Source: Epiperipatus broadwayi (lineage: Eukaryota; Onychophora; Udeonychophora; Euonychophora; Peripatidae). Taken from it: 64,000 bases of DNA. The stretch covers positions 7,916,085-7,980,084 of the forward strand of contig JAQFVV010012396.1 in the NCBI GenBank assembly GCA_028023455.1, in the 5' to 3' direction. The translations under genes were made by a program, and so were the position numbers. The notes under the pieces were generated by a model. That model searched no databases and was not told the origin of the DNA. It worked only from the letters and a program-made list of their open reading frames with translations. Every line of letters begins with the position of its first letter. Position 1 is the stretch's first letter. Positions 11,309 to 23,298 of this stretch are shown here, piece by piece.

Positions 11309-13471
11309 TATGTAGTGTGTGAGAGTTTCACTGATTGCAAATGTATAACTCAATGTATATATACCATAAAACTCAAAATAAAAAGAAATAAATCTAGTGA
11401 CTTTAGAAAAATAAAATGATTAATTAACTAGTTCTGTATTTTTGGCAAACATCATTTAAAGCAGTCAAAGAATCATCCAGACCTTAAAAATAAATTCACC
11501 ACATTAAATCATCACCACCAATTTTGATTTAGATAGAGTAGAACTGTCCATAAATTGTACTATTATGCTGTTACTTACTTTAGCATGTAATTTTACATAA
11601 ACTGATAAGCTGTCTTGGACAACAATTAAAAATTTTCAGAATCCAAAATTGTTTTGTTATTATTATTTACAATGTAATAAATTTTTCTACTATAAAGATG
11701 AAATAAAGTTGAGATTTTTAAAATAAAAATTGACAAATTCATCAAAATTTGGCATTGTTCTATTTATATCATAATGATTGAGTAATTTAGTTATATAAAG
11801 CTAATCACTTGGGAAAAAATGTTTTCTTTTTGCTTCAGATTAGCATGTACTAACCTTATGTACATTTCATTTCAGACAAGAGATTTTTCCAATAAATTCT
11901 CATAGAAAAACAGTGCAGAAAGATGCGTTATTTATTAGATTTTCCAATTGTTGAATCGTGAGCATTTGAACAGTTAGTTGCCCATTCTAATATATCTCGC
12001 CCTCTAGTTAATAATAGGCAGATATTCATCTATTATTCAGTTAGCTGAATAGTTAAGTTTGCTATATGCTTACAAGTGAAATTTTTTTTTAAAAAACATG
12101 ATTAGTACCTGAAAAAAAAATTAAAGTTGTTTTATCCAGTAAACAAATACATCGTACTGCACCACAAGGCCTTTCATTTAAAAGTACTCAAAATAAAATT
12201 CTAACTTTCATTTTTACAGTATTTTTATTATATACTTCTTATTCTTTTACTACATTTATATTAATAAGTAACATAAAATGTAGAGTATTAACTGAAATAT
12301 CGTACATGTATATGTTGTATTGCGCACACATATATTTATTAAACATTAAGTTAGACTTTTTTTATATCGTTTTTATGAGATTATTAGATTAGTTACCAAG
12401 TCAACGCGAATTCTTGCCAAACAGTTAATGCTTTAATAAAGCCTTGATAGTCTTGCTTATCTAAACTCTTTGAGATTAAAAAGATCGCGAGATATGACTA
12501 ATTCTTTTTCAAGTGAAAATATCAGTTGGCAAACAGGCTTTCTTAAGGGGAATTGATTAATCGTTATCTTTCGATTAAACTACTGAAAACAAAAAAAAAA
12601 AGATGATCTCTCGGAATAAATACATTCTTTAATTAGATGTAGTTTAAATATTCGGCAAACACAAACATTCTTTCTTTTCATTATTAATTTCTAAGCGATC
12701 TATTTACAAATATATCTTTTTTTTTTAAAAAAATCTATTGTATAAGTTTTAATTATTTTAGTGAATGTACATAAGTTAAATTCTCAGCCCGATTGCAGAT
12801 TGAAATTATTAGGCGTCAGGATGCTGTAACCAAGCAATGACGTGAGTGGCATTAATGGCAGTTTGTCATTGCTATAACACTACTTATTTATTAAGTTGCA
12901 TTATTTTAAATAAAAAATGAATAATTAAATCTTTTTTTCTTTACTAGGGTACTTTTTGTAATAAATAATTTATTATTTTTAAATTTAATATTGAAACACT
13001 GTGATAAGTAACACAATCTGTATATTTGGCCAAAGATCTTTTTAGCATGCCATCATATAATGCAAACTGTGCTCAACCTGGCTTACCAAGTGGGGGGAGG
13101 GGAGTATGTGTGAAGGTTTAAGCGTTTTTCCATCTTTATTTTATCTCTAGATAAAATAGCTAGATATTCATCTACCGTTCAATTAGTCAATGATGCACTA
13201 GTGGTTATTTATGAACTATTATTATCTGATGTAAAAAATTCAAGTCTAATTTTTTAACAAATAATTTGCTTAACTTGAATTTAAACTCAAGTTATAGTCA
13301 CAGCAGGCAGATGTGCGTGCTATCATTACAACATGAAACTTTTAAAGTACTTGTTTCTTTTTTTATGCTAATAGATTATTTGTTTTTATTTTATCCTGCC
13401 TATCACTTTTCAACTAAGAACTTTTTTCCAGTTATTAATTAGCAATTTATATTCAAATATTGAGTAAAAAC
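11309..13471. other. AT-rich interval, no gene recognised
   Basis: No coding signal. Positions about 12380-12560 and 12780-12880 are somewhat more complex, with homeodomain-like TAAT and GATA-like sites and no visible repeat. They could be regulatory, but nothing in the sequence establishes this. Confidence 0.5.
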
Positions 13472-13556
13472 AATATTCACATGGATTTTGTATATATAGA
13501 TATCACAAAACAATTAAATGTTTGATATCTATATATACAAAATCTATGTGAATATT
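13472..13556. repeat. Hairpin, 33-bp arms
   Basis: 'aatattcacatggatttt' (13472 onward) is complementary to 'aaaatctatgtgaatatt' (ending 13556), with one mismatch across about 33 bp and a 19-nt loop. It is followed by diverged copies of 'ctgtcaaattcaca' at about 13608, 13665 and 13896. Confidence 0.8.
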
Positions 13557-13740
13557 CTTTGTCCGCAAGGCTGTCATGTGATTCAATGTGAATGTATGTT
13601 TTTCCATAAGGCTGTCCCATGTGAAATTCACAGCCAATGAAAAAAAACTATTACATTTGTCCTAACACTGTCAAATTCACAATTGGAAAAATAATAAAAA
13701 AATTCTTTAAATTTGTTTTTATAAATAAATAACTATATCT

Positions 13741-13890
13741 AAATAAACCGTAATTTATATTACAAGCATTTTATGCAAAGAAAATAATTCCACCCTTTAT
13801 ATTTAATAATCCATAATTTTTATTATGAAGCATATTTTATATGAAGAAAGTAATTCTGCCATTAATAAACCATAATTTTTATAATTGTCC
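13741..13890. repeat. Degenerate tandem repeat, about 60 bp unit
   Basis: Two and a half diverged units sharing 'aataaaccgtaattt'-like starts and 'gaaaataattcca'-like ends, at about 13741, 13804 and 13863. Confidence 0.6.
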
Positions 13891-13899
13891 ATAATGCTG

Positions 13900-14710
13900 T
13901 CAAATTCACATATCAAATATAATAGGTATATCTAAATTTTAATTTAACTTTAATTATACCTTGATAGACACATTTCTGAAGTGTACCAAACAGACTGGGT
14001 TGTTCCAAACATTTTTTTTTCCAATTATAAATTTTTTACATTTATTTATCTTAAAAAAATAGTTCATAGGAAAGGAGAAATAACGTTAATTTTTTTGGTG
14101 TTTTTTAGCATTAGTCTTATAACCGATTTTATCCATGTGTTATTGCAAAGTAAGCTGTCGTTTAGCCTAATTGTTTTGATTACAAGTGATTCACCTTATT
14201 TATTACTATTATTTCCAATGTTATTATTGATAGGGTTGGCCCTTTGCTGTTCATGTGGCTCTTCGTGATGGATTAGAATGGTTTTCAGCAGAGACATTTC
14301 AAAGCTTAGTTTTTTCTAGTTCTCCATAAGTCTTCCAAAGTATACTGAATTGCTCTCTTCTGGGGATATTCGAGGCCATTCTGAAGAACTGAACAGTAGA
14401 TTGGCTTAGCCTATATTTTATATTATCTCATGTGTTTTTCTATTCCTCAACTTATCTGCTGCAAATTGAATTTTTCAATATTATATTCCTAAAATGCTAT
14501 TCATATTTGAACTCTAGACTTTACAAATAATTCCTAATTGTAACCTGGGTTTACTTTTAATAATTAATCATCTCATGGATTAATGCTCAGAGTTAACACA
14601 AATTGATCAATTTTTGGAAATGCTATGGATAAAAAATATAGGGTATCATCTTAGATCTCCATATTTTATGCTTACCTTGTAAAACATTTTGTACAAATAA
14701 AGTTTAATCC

Positions 14711-14741
<31 letters not shown>
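13900..14741 (+). other. Poly(A)-tailed stretch resembling a retrocopied 3' end
   Basis: AATAAA at 14696-14701 lies 16 nt before a run of about 24 A (14718-14741). The spacing is that of a poly(A) signal and a genomically encoded tail. No protein family could be recognised upstream; a 95-codon frame at 13981-14268 is hydrophobic and probably chance. Either a retrocopied untranslated region or a LINE 3' end is possible. Confidence 0.4.
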
Positions 14742-14940
14742 TTGTTAAAGCAACCAATTAAAAAAAACTATAACAAAAATGATAGCCTTTTAAGCCAAGG
14801 ACAGGTATATTTCTTACATTTATTTATATAATATTAAAATCTTTAGTTTAATTCACATTAAATGAAAAAGCCTGTGCTGTAAAAAAAATTCATATATTAA
14901 ATCTTTAAAAAAAATTGTTAAAGCAACCAATTAAAAAAAA
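14735..14940. repeat. Direct duplication of a 28-bp sequence, 172 bp apart
   Basis: 'ttgttaaagcaaccaatt' flanked by A-runs occurs at about 14742 and again at about 14915. They enclose 140 bp of AT-rich DNA. This could be a target duplication of the enclosed insert or a local duplication. Confidence 0.6.
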
Positions 14941-15402
14941 GGAGGCCATACACTGGGTACAGTCTGGTAAATAAATAAGCTGCAGTATCACATACAATGA
15001 TGATTTGAATGTGAAACATAATATTTATTTACTATGTAAGTATTGTTAGGCAAAGAGAAATAAGTAACATAAAAGAAAAGAAAATCAAGCTATAAAATAA
15101 CTACTGATCAATTTTAACAATAAAACATGCATAATACACATATCACTAAAGCCAGACAGGATTAGTGTAAATTCAAAGCAATTAGTGCCAAATCAATAAT
15201 GCAGTCACAAACTACCTGATAATACACCCAAGTATCACAAATGATCTATAGGTTTTTGATTGAAAACATTGCATTAGAAGATTATTAATTTGGAATTACT
15301 GATTTTTTTTATCACTATTTAGGTAAGATAGTAAAAGTTGTAGAAAGTTCAGCATAAGCAAGGCTCCAAGTTTCTAATCAAAACACTGTTACACCACTCT
15401 TC

Positions 15403-15760
15403 CAAAAATAAAGCATCAACATCAACCATCATCAGTTCACTACAGGATAAAGATCTCTCCAAGTTAAATCCATCTCTGATCTTTAGATTCTCTTCACATC
15501 AGCCCTGCACACATTCTTATTTCATCCATCCAACATGTCTCTTTCTGGGTCTTTTACAACCTCTTTGAATCCAGTTTAAGATTTTAATTGATCATCTATT
15601 ATCATTTCTTCTAGCAATATGTCTGGTCCAACTCCACTTCAGTCTTAATTTTTCAATGGGGTCAGTAACACCTGTTTGTTCTCTTACCCATATATTGCAT
15701 TTTCGAACTCTTCTTGTTACTCCCAACATGCATGTCTCCATACTTCTTTGAGTGGTCTGA
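15403..15760 (-). mobile_element. 5'-truncated RTE LINE fragment (3' end)
   Basis: Minus-strand sequence matching the last about 350 bp of the two longer RTE copies, including the region encoding VREQ.GVTDPIEK and the terminal segment near the (GAT)n tail. The similarity stops abruptly at about 15760, as expected from incomplete reverse transcription. More diverged than copies 1 and 2 and frameshifted. Confidence 0.85.
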
Positions 15761-16087
15761 TTTTTTAAAAAATATAATAGACCAAGAATATATTTGTTTC
15801 ACTTATTAAAGTCCTGTTTAATTATTGTGATTCTTATGCTTTTTTATAATAATGATTACAATAAATAATATTTTGATCATTAATAGTTTAACAATTCAAT
15901 GATTGAATTTAATGATATTCCTAATACATTGTCTCGGATTCAGAAAGGAATATTCAACATATTGAATGTGTCACCTGATTTTAAGAATGTTTTTATTGTT
16001 TAATGATTATATATATATATGTATTTGCAAAGCAAACAAGCCATATATTACATGACCTAATTTATTAAGCTTGTATTACAGATGTTG

Positions 16088-16269
16088 TCTAATGAGCATG
16101 ACAATAGCTCCTAACAAGCTTTTCAGAATATCCCTATCTTCAGACAAGTTTCTACATTTATACATACATTTGTTTATTTATTTACTGAGGAAAACCAGAA
16201 GCTAGAAACTGATCTGAGGATAGGGATATTCTGAAAAGCTTGTTAAGAGCTACTAGCATGCTCGTTAGA
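16088..16269. repeat. Foldback with RZ2-like ribozyme remnants
   Basis: Arms 16088-16157 and 16199-16269 are complementary with few mismatches (shared 'aacaagcttttcagaatatc'). The right arm begins with CTGAGGA (16183-16189), then AGAAGC, then TAGAAAC and GATCTGAGGATA, a hammerhead-like order with a weak stem II. The left arm, read on the minus strand, has GAAACTTGTCTGAAGATA. Confidence 0.6.
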
Positions 16270-16279
16270 TAATATATAT

Positions 16280-18975
16280 ATGGGAAAAAATCACTTTAGG
16301 ATATTTCTTAATATTCTGACTATGTGGGCCAAATCATAATGCCAATAAGTATATTCTTCAATTCTTGGATTGACGTCATCAAAATACAATTACTGAATTG
16401 GGATATAAAGTGAATAAAGACTAATATATTTTTAAAAAAGTATTTTGAAGTAACTTAAATATAGTTATAGTCGGAGAACAGATTCCATTTACAATACAAA
16501 GATTATTTGAAAGATATTCTGAAAAAGTGCGTTATTGATCGTTTTTATACTGAAATTGAGATATAATGAGCTATAACAAAAAGAGATATTGAAGTTTTTC
16601 AAAAACAAAAGTTTGCACAGAAGTTAAAAACTAACATCCCAGTATATCAAATAAATAGATGAAAGGATCAGCCTGTTATAAGTAAAAATTGATATTTTTT
16701 ATAAGATTAACTTCTGTTATATTTTCTTATATATATGTAATTAGTTCAATAATTATGGCGACTTGCTTTTAAAACAGTTTTGAATTTAATGAGAGAAAAA
16801 CAATAAACTATGTACACAATAGCAAGAAGAAGGATATTAAAGGACTTTTCTATAAGGAGGCTGTTGTACTATGTATATGTATATATTTGAACTACTTAAA
16901 AAAACTGTCTATAAATATTTTCTTTCACTATTTTTGATAATAATAAAACAGATTATATTGTCACATTCTTTTCAATTTTATCATCTAAAAACACCCCTTT
17001 TTCTCTTTTCTAAAAAAAGATTATCAAACTTAGACAAACAAAAAAAAATGTAATCTTATTTTAATTCACAATGTTTACAAACCTTTATCTAAAATTACAA
17101 ATGTTTTATGAAAAATAGATCACCATTTTAACCTTTTTTTAATATTATTATTATTATTTTTTGTTTCTTTCAATACAAAAAATGCAGGAAAGAAAGAAAG
17201 AAAAAAACTCTCTTCTTCACCACTCATGAATGTTATCTGTTATGTTACCAAGCCTGGAGAATGAAGATTTAAACTCATATGGATAAAACTCCTTCTTCAA
17301 ACACAAATAATCCCTGCATTTAAAATTCAAGATAAACTTGTGAGAAAGTTTCAAATGTAAAGTTCCATATTTTAGCTTTTTGTTTGATCAGGAAATAAAA
17401 CATGATGGTAGTCAGAGAGGGGGAAAGGACCAGACAATGAAATAGTTGGCCAGTTGATCTGGGGGTCTACAAATGATGAATAGTTGATGTTTCCTTGGCT
17501 ATTGGGAGCTTTCATTTTTCGAGTATTATACTTTCTAATCAAATCTAAAACCACAATGTCAGTTAAGTACAAGAGCTTCACTTCAGCATGAGAACATTTC
17601 AATTGTGGACTTTTATATTATAAAATGCTAAAGAGGGTGGGAGTCATAAAAAAAAAGTATATTAAAAAGAAAATCAAACAGAGGCCTTAGCTTATTTCAT
17701 CTCTATCAGGAGTCAACCATTTATGAACTGCGATTAGGATTAAAAATCAATAAAACAAAAAAATAATGGTGACTTTATTGAAACGCTTCGCAACGAAAAA
17801 AAAAAAAAACTAAATTTATGTCTCACGCACACGTGCGTACTCGCACAGACATGCCCAAATAAATTAGTGATGTTTGTGGATATACATATATACATCCATA
17901 CACTCACAAATCTTATTTTGATTTATATATATGCAAATAAATAAAATTAACAGAGGGTGGGCGGCTATATGATCTTTTGCGGGAATTCGCAGAAGCGTCA
18001 TTATATATAAAAAAAAGATCATTTGAAATATAGAGCTGTATTATAGTTGACTTTTATTTGTCACTTTTATTATTAATTTACTGTTGTTAGAGTAATAGTA
18101 TATACAAGCGCTTTAAAACTCTGGGTGAAGAAGTTGTTAATGGCAAACTATCCAAATAAATCAATGTAAGCTAAGCGCTTTCATAATATCATAACCAAAA
18201 TAGATTTTAAATCATTGTTGTGTTATTGTTAAATGGTAATGTATTTAGTAATCTAAATAAATATATACTATGCAAGCCAGTTCAATACAATCATCAGGGG
18301 TAAAAAACTAAACATATTATTATCATGAAATTACTATCTAGCCATTTGATTCATAGCTGGAAAATGATAAAATTATTTATAATATGTAAAGTTAATTGCG
18401 AACAAATAATAAATAGTGCTTGACCCAAAGTATCTTTTGCTTTCTAATAGAATATGATATTGACTTATTTAGACTAAATATTGTATTGCTTTCAGCATAA
18501 ATATTTTTTTTCAGTTTGAAGAGCCTCAGGCATTATGAGCCTTTTATGCCATTAGTCATCTCTCTGCATTAACTGTTGTAGTAAGATTGTGAGTTCGGGT
18601 ACTTCTTAATTACATTCAGCAATTTCAATTGAAGCTCTAGTATATCCTGTACAACTGCTGTGGGGGGTATAGATAACACTTAATTATACATCGCTATATA
18701 TAAGGATTTACTAAAGCTTATGATATTATTCTAAAATTGAGATGTTTGAATAAATTGAAGACAAGCTTTAAAAATATGACTTTCAAAATTATTAAAAAGG
18801 CTATTAAAAGAGCCTGAGAGTGCAAAAGTATATCTGCACTGCCATTATTCATGACTTGATATTTATATCTGGCCCAAATAAAAAAAAATTTTCAAAAGGC
18901 TTAGCATTTTTTTTCTTAGGTTGCTGTTCTTAATTAATTGTACACTATTAAGTAAATAGGTATCTAGATATCTTT
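16280..18975. other. AT-rich interval, no gene recognised
   Basis: Short low-complexity frames only. A more complex patch at about 18520-18680 shows no family I recognise. Confidence 0.6.
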
Positions 18976-19369
18976 ATCTAGAGCAGGGGTGGGGAACCCT
19001 CTGGCCTTCAAAAGCTTTGGTCTGACATTTTCAAAAACAAATATAAAATTACCTTATATAAAACTTTTGTTTAAACGCTCATATAGTTCAAATATTAAAT
19101 TAAGAGTTAAGTAAAATAAAATATTTATTTTCCCAATTACATTCAATCTTTATAATTGTTCTAATTCATTCAGAATTGCAATATTCAAACAAATTATCTA
19201 TATTATGTGGTCTGTCTGACTACAGATTTAATCTACAATGCTGACAGTATTTTATTTGCTTTTATAGTGATTTTTGCATAGTAATTGCATATTCACAAAA
19301 TTAAAATTAGAATATTATTTTGCTTTATTATTATTATTATTTTGGATTTGTCTTTTTTTTTTTATTAAG

Positions 19370-19800
19370 ATGGCTACACTGACTAAGATAAAAAAAAGTG
19401 TCCCAAAAAAATTGTATGTTTCAATAGAAATGGAATGTATATATATTATAGACAGAAATAGTAAATCAATATGTCTGGAAAGTATTTCAATTAATGAAGA
19501 ACACTTTATTAAACATTCTGATGATAACAGAATTGTTGGGAAAGGAGGTAAAATAGAAAACTTGAAAATGAGCTTCATCAAGTGGCTGACATGACTCATA
19601 AAAATTCCAAACAAGTCAGAAAATTATGTAAAGGAAAACTACATTTAAAAAGAAAACTTTGAAACTATTTTCTGAAGAGAAATTTATAAATGACTGCATC
19701 CTAGCAGCTATAGAATTAATCTATCCAGAATATTAAAAAAAATTGAGAGGAATAGTTACAAGGTGAATTGGAAAAATTATCAACAAATGTGGAACAGTTA
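19370..19800 (+). pseudogene. hAT transposase N-terminal remnant (ZBED/GTF2IRD2-like)
   Basis: Plus-strand frames give MATLTKIKKSVPKKLYV, then LFSEEKFINDCILAAIELIYPEY, then, in a shifted frame, GELEKLSTNVEQLL. These match the order 'F...FI.ECI..A....CP...... IS....T...RI......L' seen upstream of the catalytic region in GTF2IRD2/ZBED-type hAT proteins. Stops at about 19592 and 19733 and a frameshift near 19755 break it. The LINE at 19811 separates it from any catalytic domain, and no remainder is visible right of the LINE. Confidence 0.6.
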
Positions 19801-19810
19801 TTAATAATAA

Positions 19811-22800
19811 TTCATCATCATTATCATCAACCATTATCAATCCGCAGCAGGATGAAGGTCTCTCCAAGTTCAATCCATCTTTCCTATCTTTAGCTTCTTT
19901 TGTCCACATCACCCCTGCACACTTTTTTATTTTATCCATCCATCTCACATGTGATCTCTTTCTGGGTCTTTTACAATCTCTTGGAATCCAGTTTAAAATT
20001 TCAGATTGTCCATCTATTATCATCTCTTCTAGAAATATGTCCAGCCTAACTCCACTTCAGTATTTTAATTTTTTCCAATGAGGTCAGTAACACCTGTTTG
20101 TTCTCTTACCCATATATTGCATTTTCGATCTCTTCTTGTTACTCCCAACATGCATTTCTCAATACTTCTTTGAGTGGTCTGAAGTCTCTGTATTGCTCTT
20201 CTATTAAGTGTCAAAGTCTCAGATCCATAAGTAAGAACTGGCAAAACATATTTATTAAAAACCTTCCTTTTCAAACACATAGGCATATTTCCTTTTAGTA
20301 TCAAGTTATTTCTACCAAAAGCATTCCAACCAAGTTTAATTCTATGATTAATTTCATCCATTATATTTCCATCTGTATTAATAATCTGACCAAGGTATTT
20401 GTAACTGTTAACTTCTTCTAACTCATCATAATCAATCTTTATTTACATATTTTGAGAAAATCTATTAAATATTACTTTAGACTTTTTAACATTTATCTTT
20501 AGTCCTATTTTCCTACTTTCATCTGATAACTCCTGCAACATTTCCTGTAGCTCTAAAGCATTATTTGCAAAAAACAACTACATCATCTGCAAAATCTAAA
20601 TGACTTAAATAATTTTCATTTAGTTTCACTCCTTTAGCTTCCCATTTTAATCTACAAAATACTTCTTGCAGCACTGCTGTAAAAAGTTTTGGAGATATGG
20701 AGTCACCCTGTCTTACACCCATTTCAATGTTGATTTTCCTCATTATGAATCTAATTTTTGCTGTTGCATTTTTATAAATATTTTTTTAAAATATGACAAT
20801 ATCCTGGATCTACACCTTGATGATCCAATACTTATAATCACTGAAGAAATGTTTATAGAATCAAATGCCTTTTCATAATCTACAAATCCTAAGCATAATG
20901 GCAACTCATATTCATTTGTCCTTTCTATAACTTCTCTCAATACCTGTATATGATCTATTATACTAAAACCACTTTTAAATTCAGCCTGTCCTCTTGGTTG
21001 GTGGGAATCCAGTGTTTTCTGTAGATGAGTTATAATTATTTTAGTAAAAATTTTGTATAAAACTGATAAAAGACTGATAGGTCAGTAATTTCTAATATCT
21101 TCTTTATCACCTTTTTTAAATATTCTTCCAATCATCTGGTACATCTTTATCATTTAGACATTTGGTATATAACTTTGCTAAAAAAAAAATTTATTTCTTC
21201 ACCTGCTTCTTTTAATATATCAATTATAATTCCATCATTACCTGGAGCCTTCCCTTTCTTCATAAATTTAATTGCATGTCTCACTCCCTCATTCAAAATT
21301 CTAAGCAATTTGCAAGATATAATAGGTATAGGAGGCACTTGTTCTTTATTATTATATAAATCTTGATAGAAGTCTTCTACACATTTCATGATGTCATCTC
21401 TTTTTAGTAATAATGCCATTTTTTTTTATTGCAGATATAAATTTCCTACCAATATCAAAATGTTGTTTTACACTCTTTAGACTTTTATTCTCTTCTACAG
21501 CTTTCCTTGCTAGTTCACAATACTTTCTTATATCATTTTCAACTCTTTTCTGCACCATTTTACAAAATTCAAGATATTCAATCTTTTTTAATGCATCATT
21601 GTTGTATATCCTCATATTCCTTTTTTTCTTCATAAATTCTCTAGTCTCAGTAGAAATTTTATTGGTCAATTGCTGATTTTTTCTACCAGCTATCTTTGTT
21701 GCAGTTTTTAAAATTGTATCAGTTATTTTCCTATTAATGTCATTCAAATCTGAATCATATTCAAAATCTACTAATACTTGAAACCGATTTGTAAGTTCTT
21801 ATTTAAATTCATTAGAATGTTTCTGAAGATTAGAAATATCAACTGTAAATATTGTTTTCCTTAATAATTTTTGTCTCTCTAGTTTTGTATTAACATGTAT
21901 CTTACATCTTACTAATCGATGATCACTTCTTGTGTTAAATTTATTAAGAACATTACAATATTGAAATATATATTTTCTGTTAGTCAAAATATAATCCAAT
22001 TCAGCTGTACCTTCATTTGAATGCTTCCATGTCCATTTCCTTTTAACATTTTTCTCAAAAAAAGAATTCATAATATAAAGTTTTTCTTTTTCTGCAAACT
22101 CCACAAGTCTATGTCCTCTCTCATTTCTATTACTATACCCAAAATTACTTACAGCATTTTTATCTTTCATTTGTTTACCAATTCTAGCATTAAAGTCTCC
22201 CATAACAATTTTAAAATGTTGTTTACTCTGATCAAAAGCCTTTGTACATTCATATAAAAATCTTCTATAACTTCATTACTATGAGAACTTGTTGGGGCAT
22301 AAACCTAAATTATCTGCATTTGGTATCTACTATTAAGTTGTAAAACTAAACTAGCCACTCTGTCCGATTCACCATCAATCTCCACAATGTTATTATTCCA
22401 TTTTTTATTTATAATGAATCCTACTCCACTTGTATTTCCAATATTTGTGCCTTTATAGTAGAGTATATGTCCACTTTTTAAATCAATTGTTTCTTCATCT
22501 TTTCTTCTAACTTCACAAAGTTCAATAATGTCCTGTTTAATATAAGACAGTTCTTCTTCCAACTCTTGCAATTTTCCTTCACTTGAAAGTGATCTGCAGT
22601 TGTAAGTACCTAAATAAAAAGTCATCATCAAATGGCAGCCTGAGTCCACATTCAGGGGATTCTTAGCACCCTCTGCCTTCAGCCACCAACAGCTGCCTTG
22701 TTTGGTGACTTTACAGTCTCCTGGGAATAAGGGCCATGATTTATTTTTGTCTATCATGATTGTATATATTGGAAAAAATATTTTTAAACTCGGAGGTAAA

Positions 22801-22824
22801 AAGCCAAAAACTCACCATGCTGGC
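19811..22824 (-). mobile_element. RTE-clade LINE, copy 2, near full length, nested in hAT
   Basis: Same family and orientation as copy 1 (996-4099). The (GAT)n-type tail is at 19811-19826. Similarity to copy 1 at the 5' side reaches about 22824; some sequence beyond (to about 22985) may be additional 5' untranslated region not retained in copy 1. Inserted into the hAT transposase remnant, so it is younger than that element. Confidence 0.85.
19827..22757 (-). pseudogene. RTE endonuclease/reverse transcriptase ORF, broken
   Basis: The best-preserved 5' end of the family. A frame opens at 22757 (MIDKNKSWPLF) and passes through MMTFYLGTYNCRSL, CEVRRKDEET and GVGFIINKKW before a stop near 22305. 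Then MGDFNARIG (about 22200) and SDHRLV (about 21920) complete the APE-type endonuclease. The RT shows KGKAPGNDG (about 21255), GFVDYEKAFDS (about 20890), MGVRQGDSISPKLF (about 20715) and HLDFADDVVVF (about 20590). The C-terminal RDRKCNIWVREQ, RPRKRSHVRWMDKIKKCAG and a stop at 19827 follow. At least four frame disruptions make it inactive. Confidence 0.85.
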
Positions 22825-22999
22825 TAATGCATGTTGGTGAGCAGCCTATCCATGTTCATATACTATATGAATAATCACATAGTAGTAACATCTGCAACAG
22901 CAAGAACGTATGGAGTGGACATTAGGAATTTGGCCTGCTCGGTTCCTTTAAGGCTTCCAAGAGGAATAAAAGGGTCTCCTTTCAGTTAATAGCAAACTT

Positions 23000-23037
23000 A
23001 AAAGACAAATAGTGAAAAAAGAAACTATTTGTCTTTT
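23000..23037. repeat. Perfect 13-bp hairpin
   Basis: AAAAGACAAATAG (23000-23012) and its exact complement (23025-23037) with a 12-nt purine loop, inside the right part of the hAT element. Confidence 0.85.
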
Positions 23038-23298
23038 TTCTAGAAGTTTCATAATAATTATGTTACTTTATTTTAATTTACAAAAAAAAAGTATGGCCCT
23101 CAATTAAAAAGACCAAATTGAAATTGGCCATACAGCTGAAAAGATTGCCCACCCCTAATGATTAGAGATAAATTTATCACATGTCTGATCAAATATAGTA
23201 GCTAATTTTTAAGTTGATAATTATGTGTGACTTGCAAATGCTATTATAAATATCCAAATGGCCTTGATAAAAAAAGGTTCACTGTCCCTGATCTAGAG

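Larger units (their letters stand above)
18976..23298. mobile_element. hAT transposon with 8-bp target duplications, interrupted by RTE copy 2
   Basis: ATCTAGAG at 18976-18983 is repeated exactly at 23291-23298. Between them the element starts CAGGGGTGGGGAACC (18984) and ends GGTTCACTGTCCCTG (23290), imperfect inverted ends of the CAGGG type typical of hAT elements, whose target duplications are 8 bp. A second hAT-like end, TTGCCCACCCCTA, lies at about 23146-23158, so two related elements may be nested. The transposase remnant at 19370-19800 fits a hAT of the ZBED/GTF2IRD2 group. The element is 4307 bp including about 3 kb of inserted LINE. Confidence 0.75.

Noticed and set aside
13981-14268. 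Hydrophobic 95-codon frame upstream of the poly(A) tract
   Set aside because: Hydrophobic residues follow from T-rich codons; no homology or conserved motif visible.
18275-18300. CTGATGA on the minus strand as another hammerhead
   Set aside because: No complementary stem II and no GAAA box in register.
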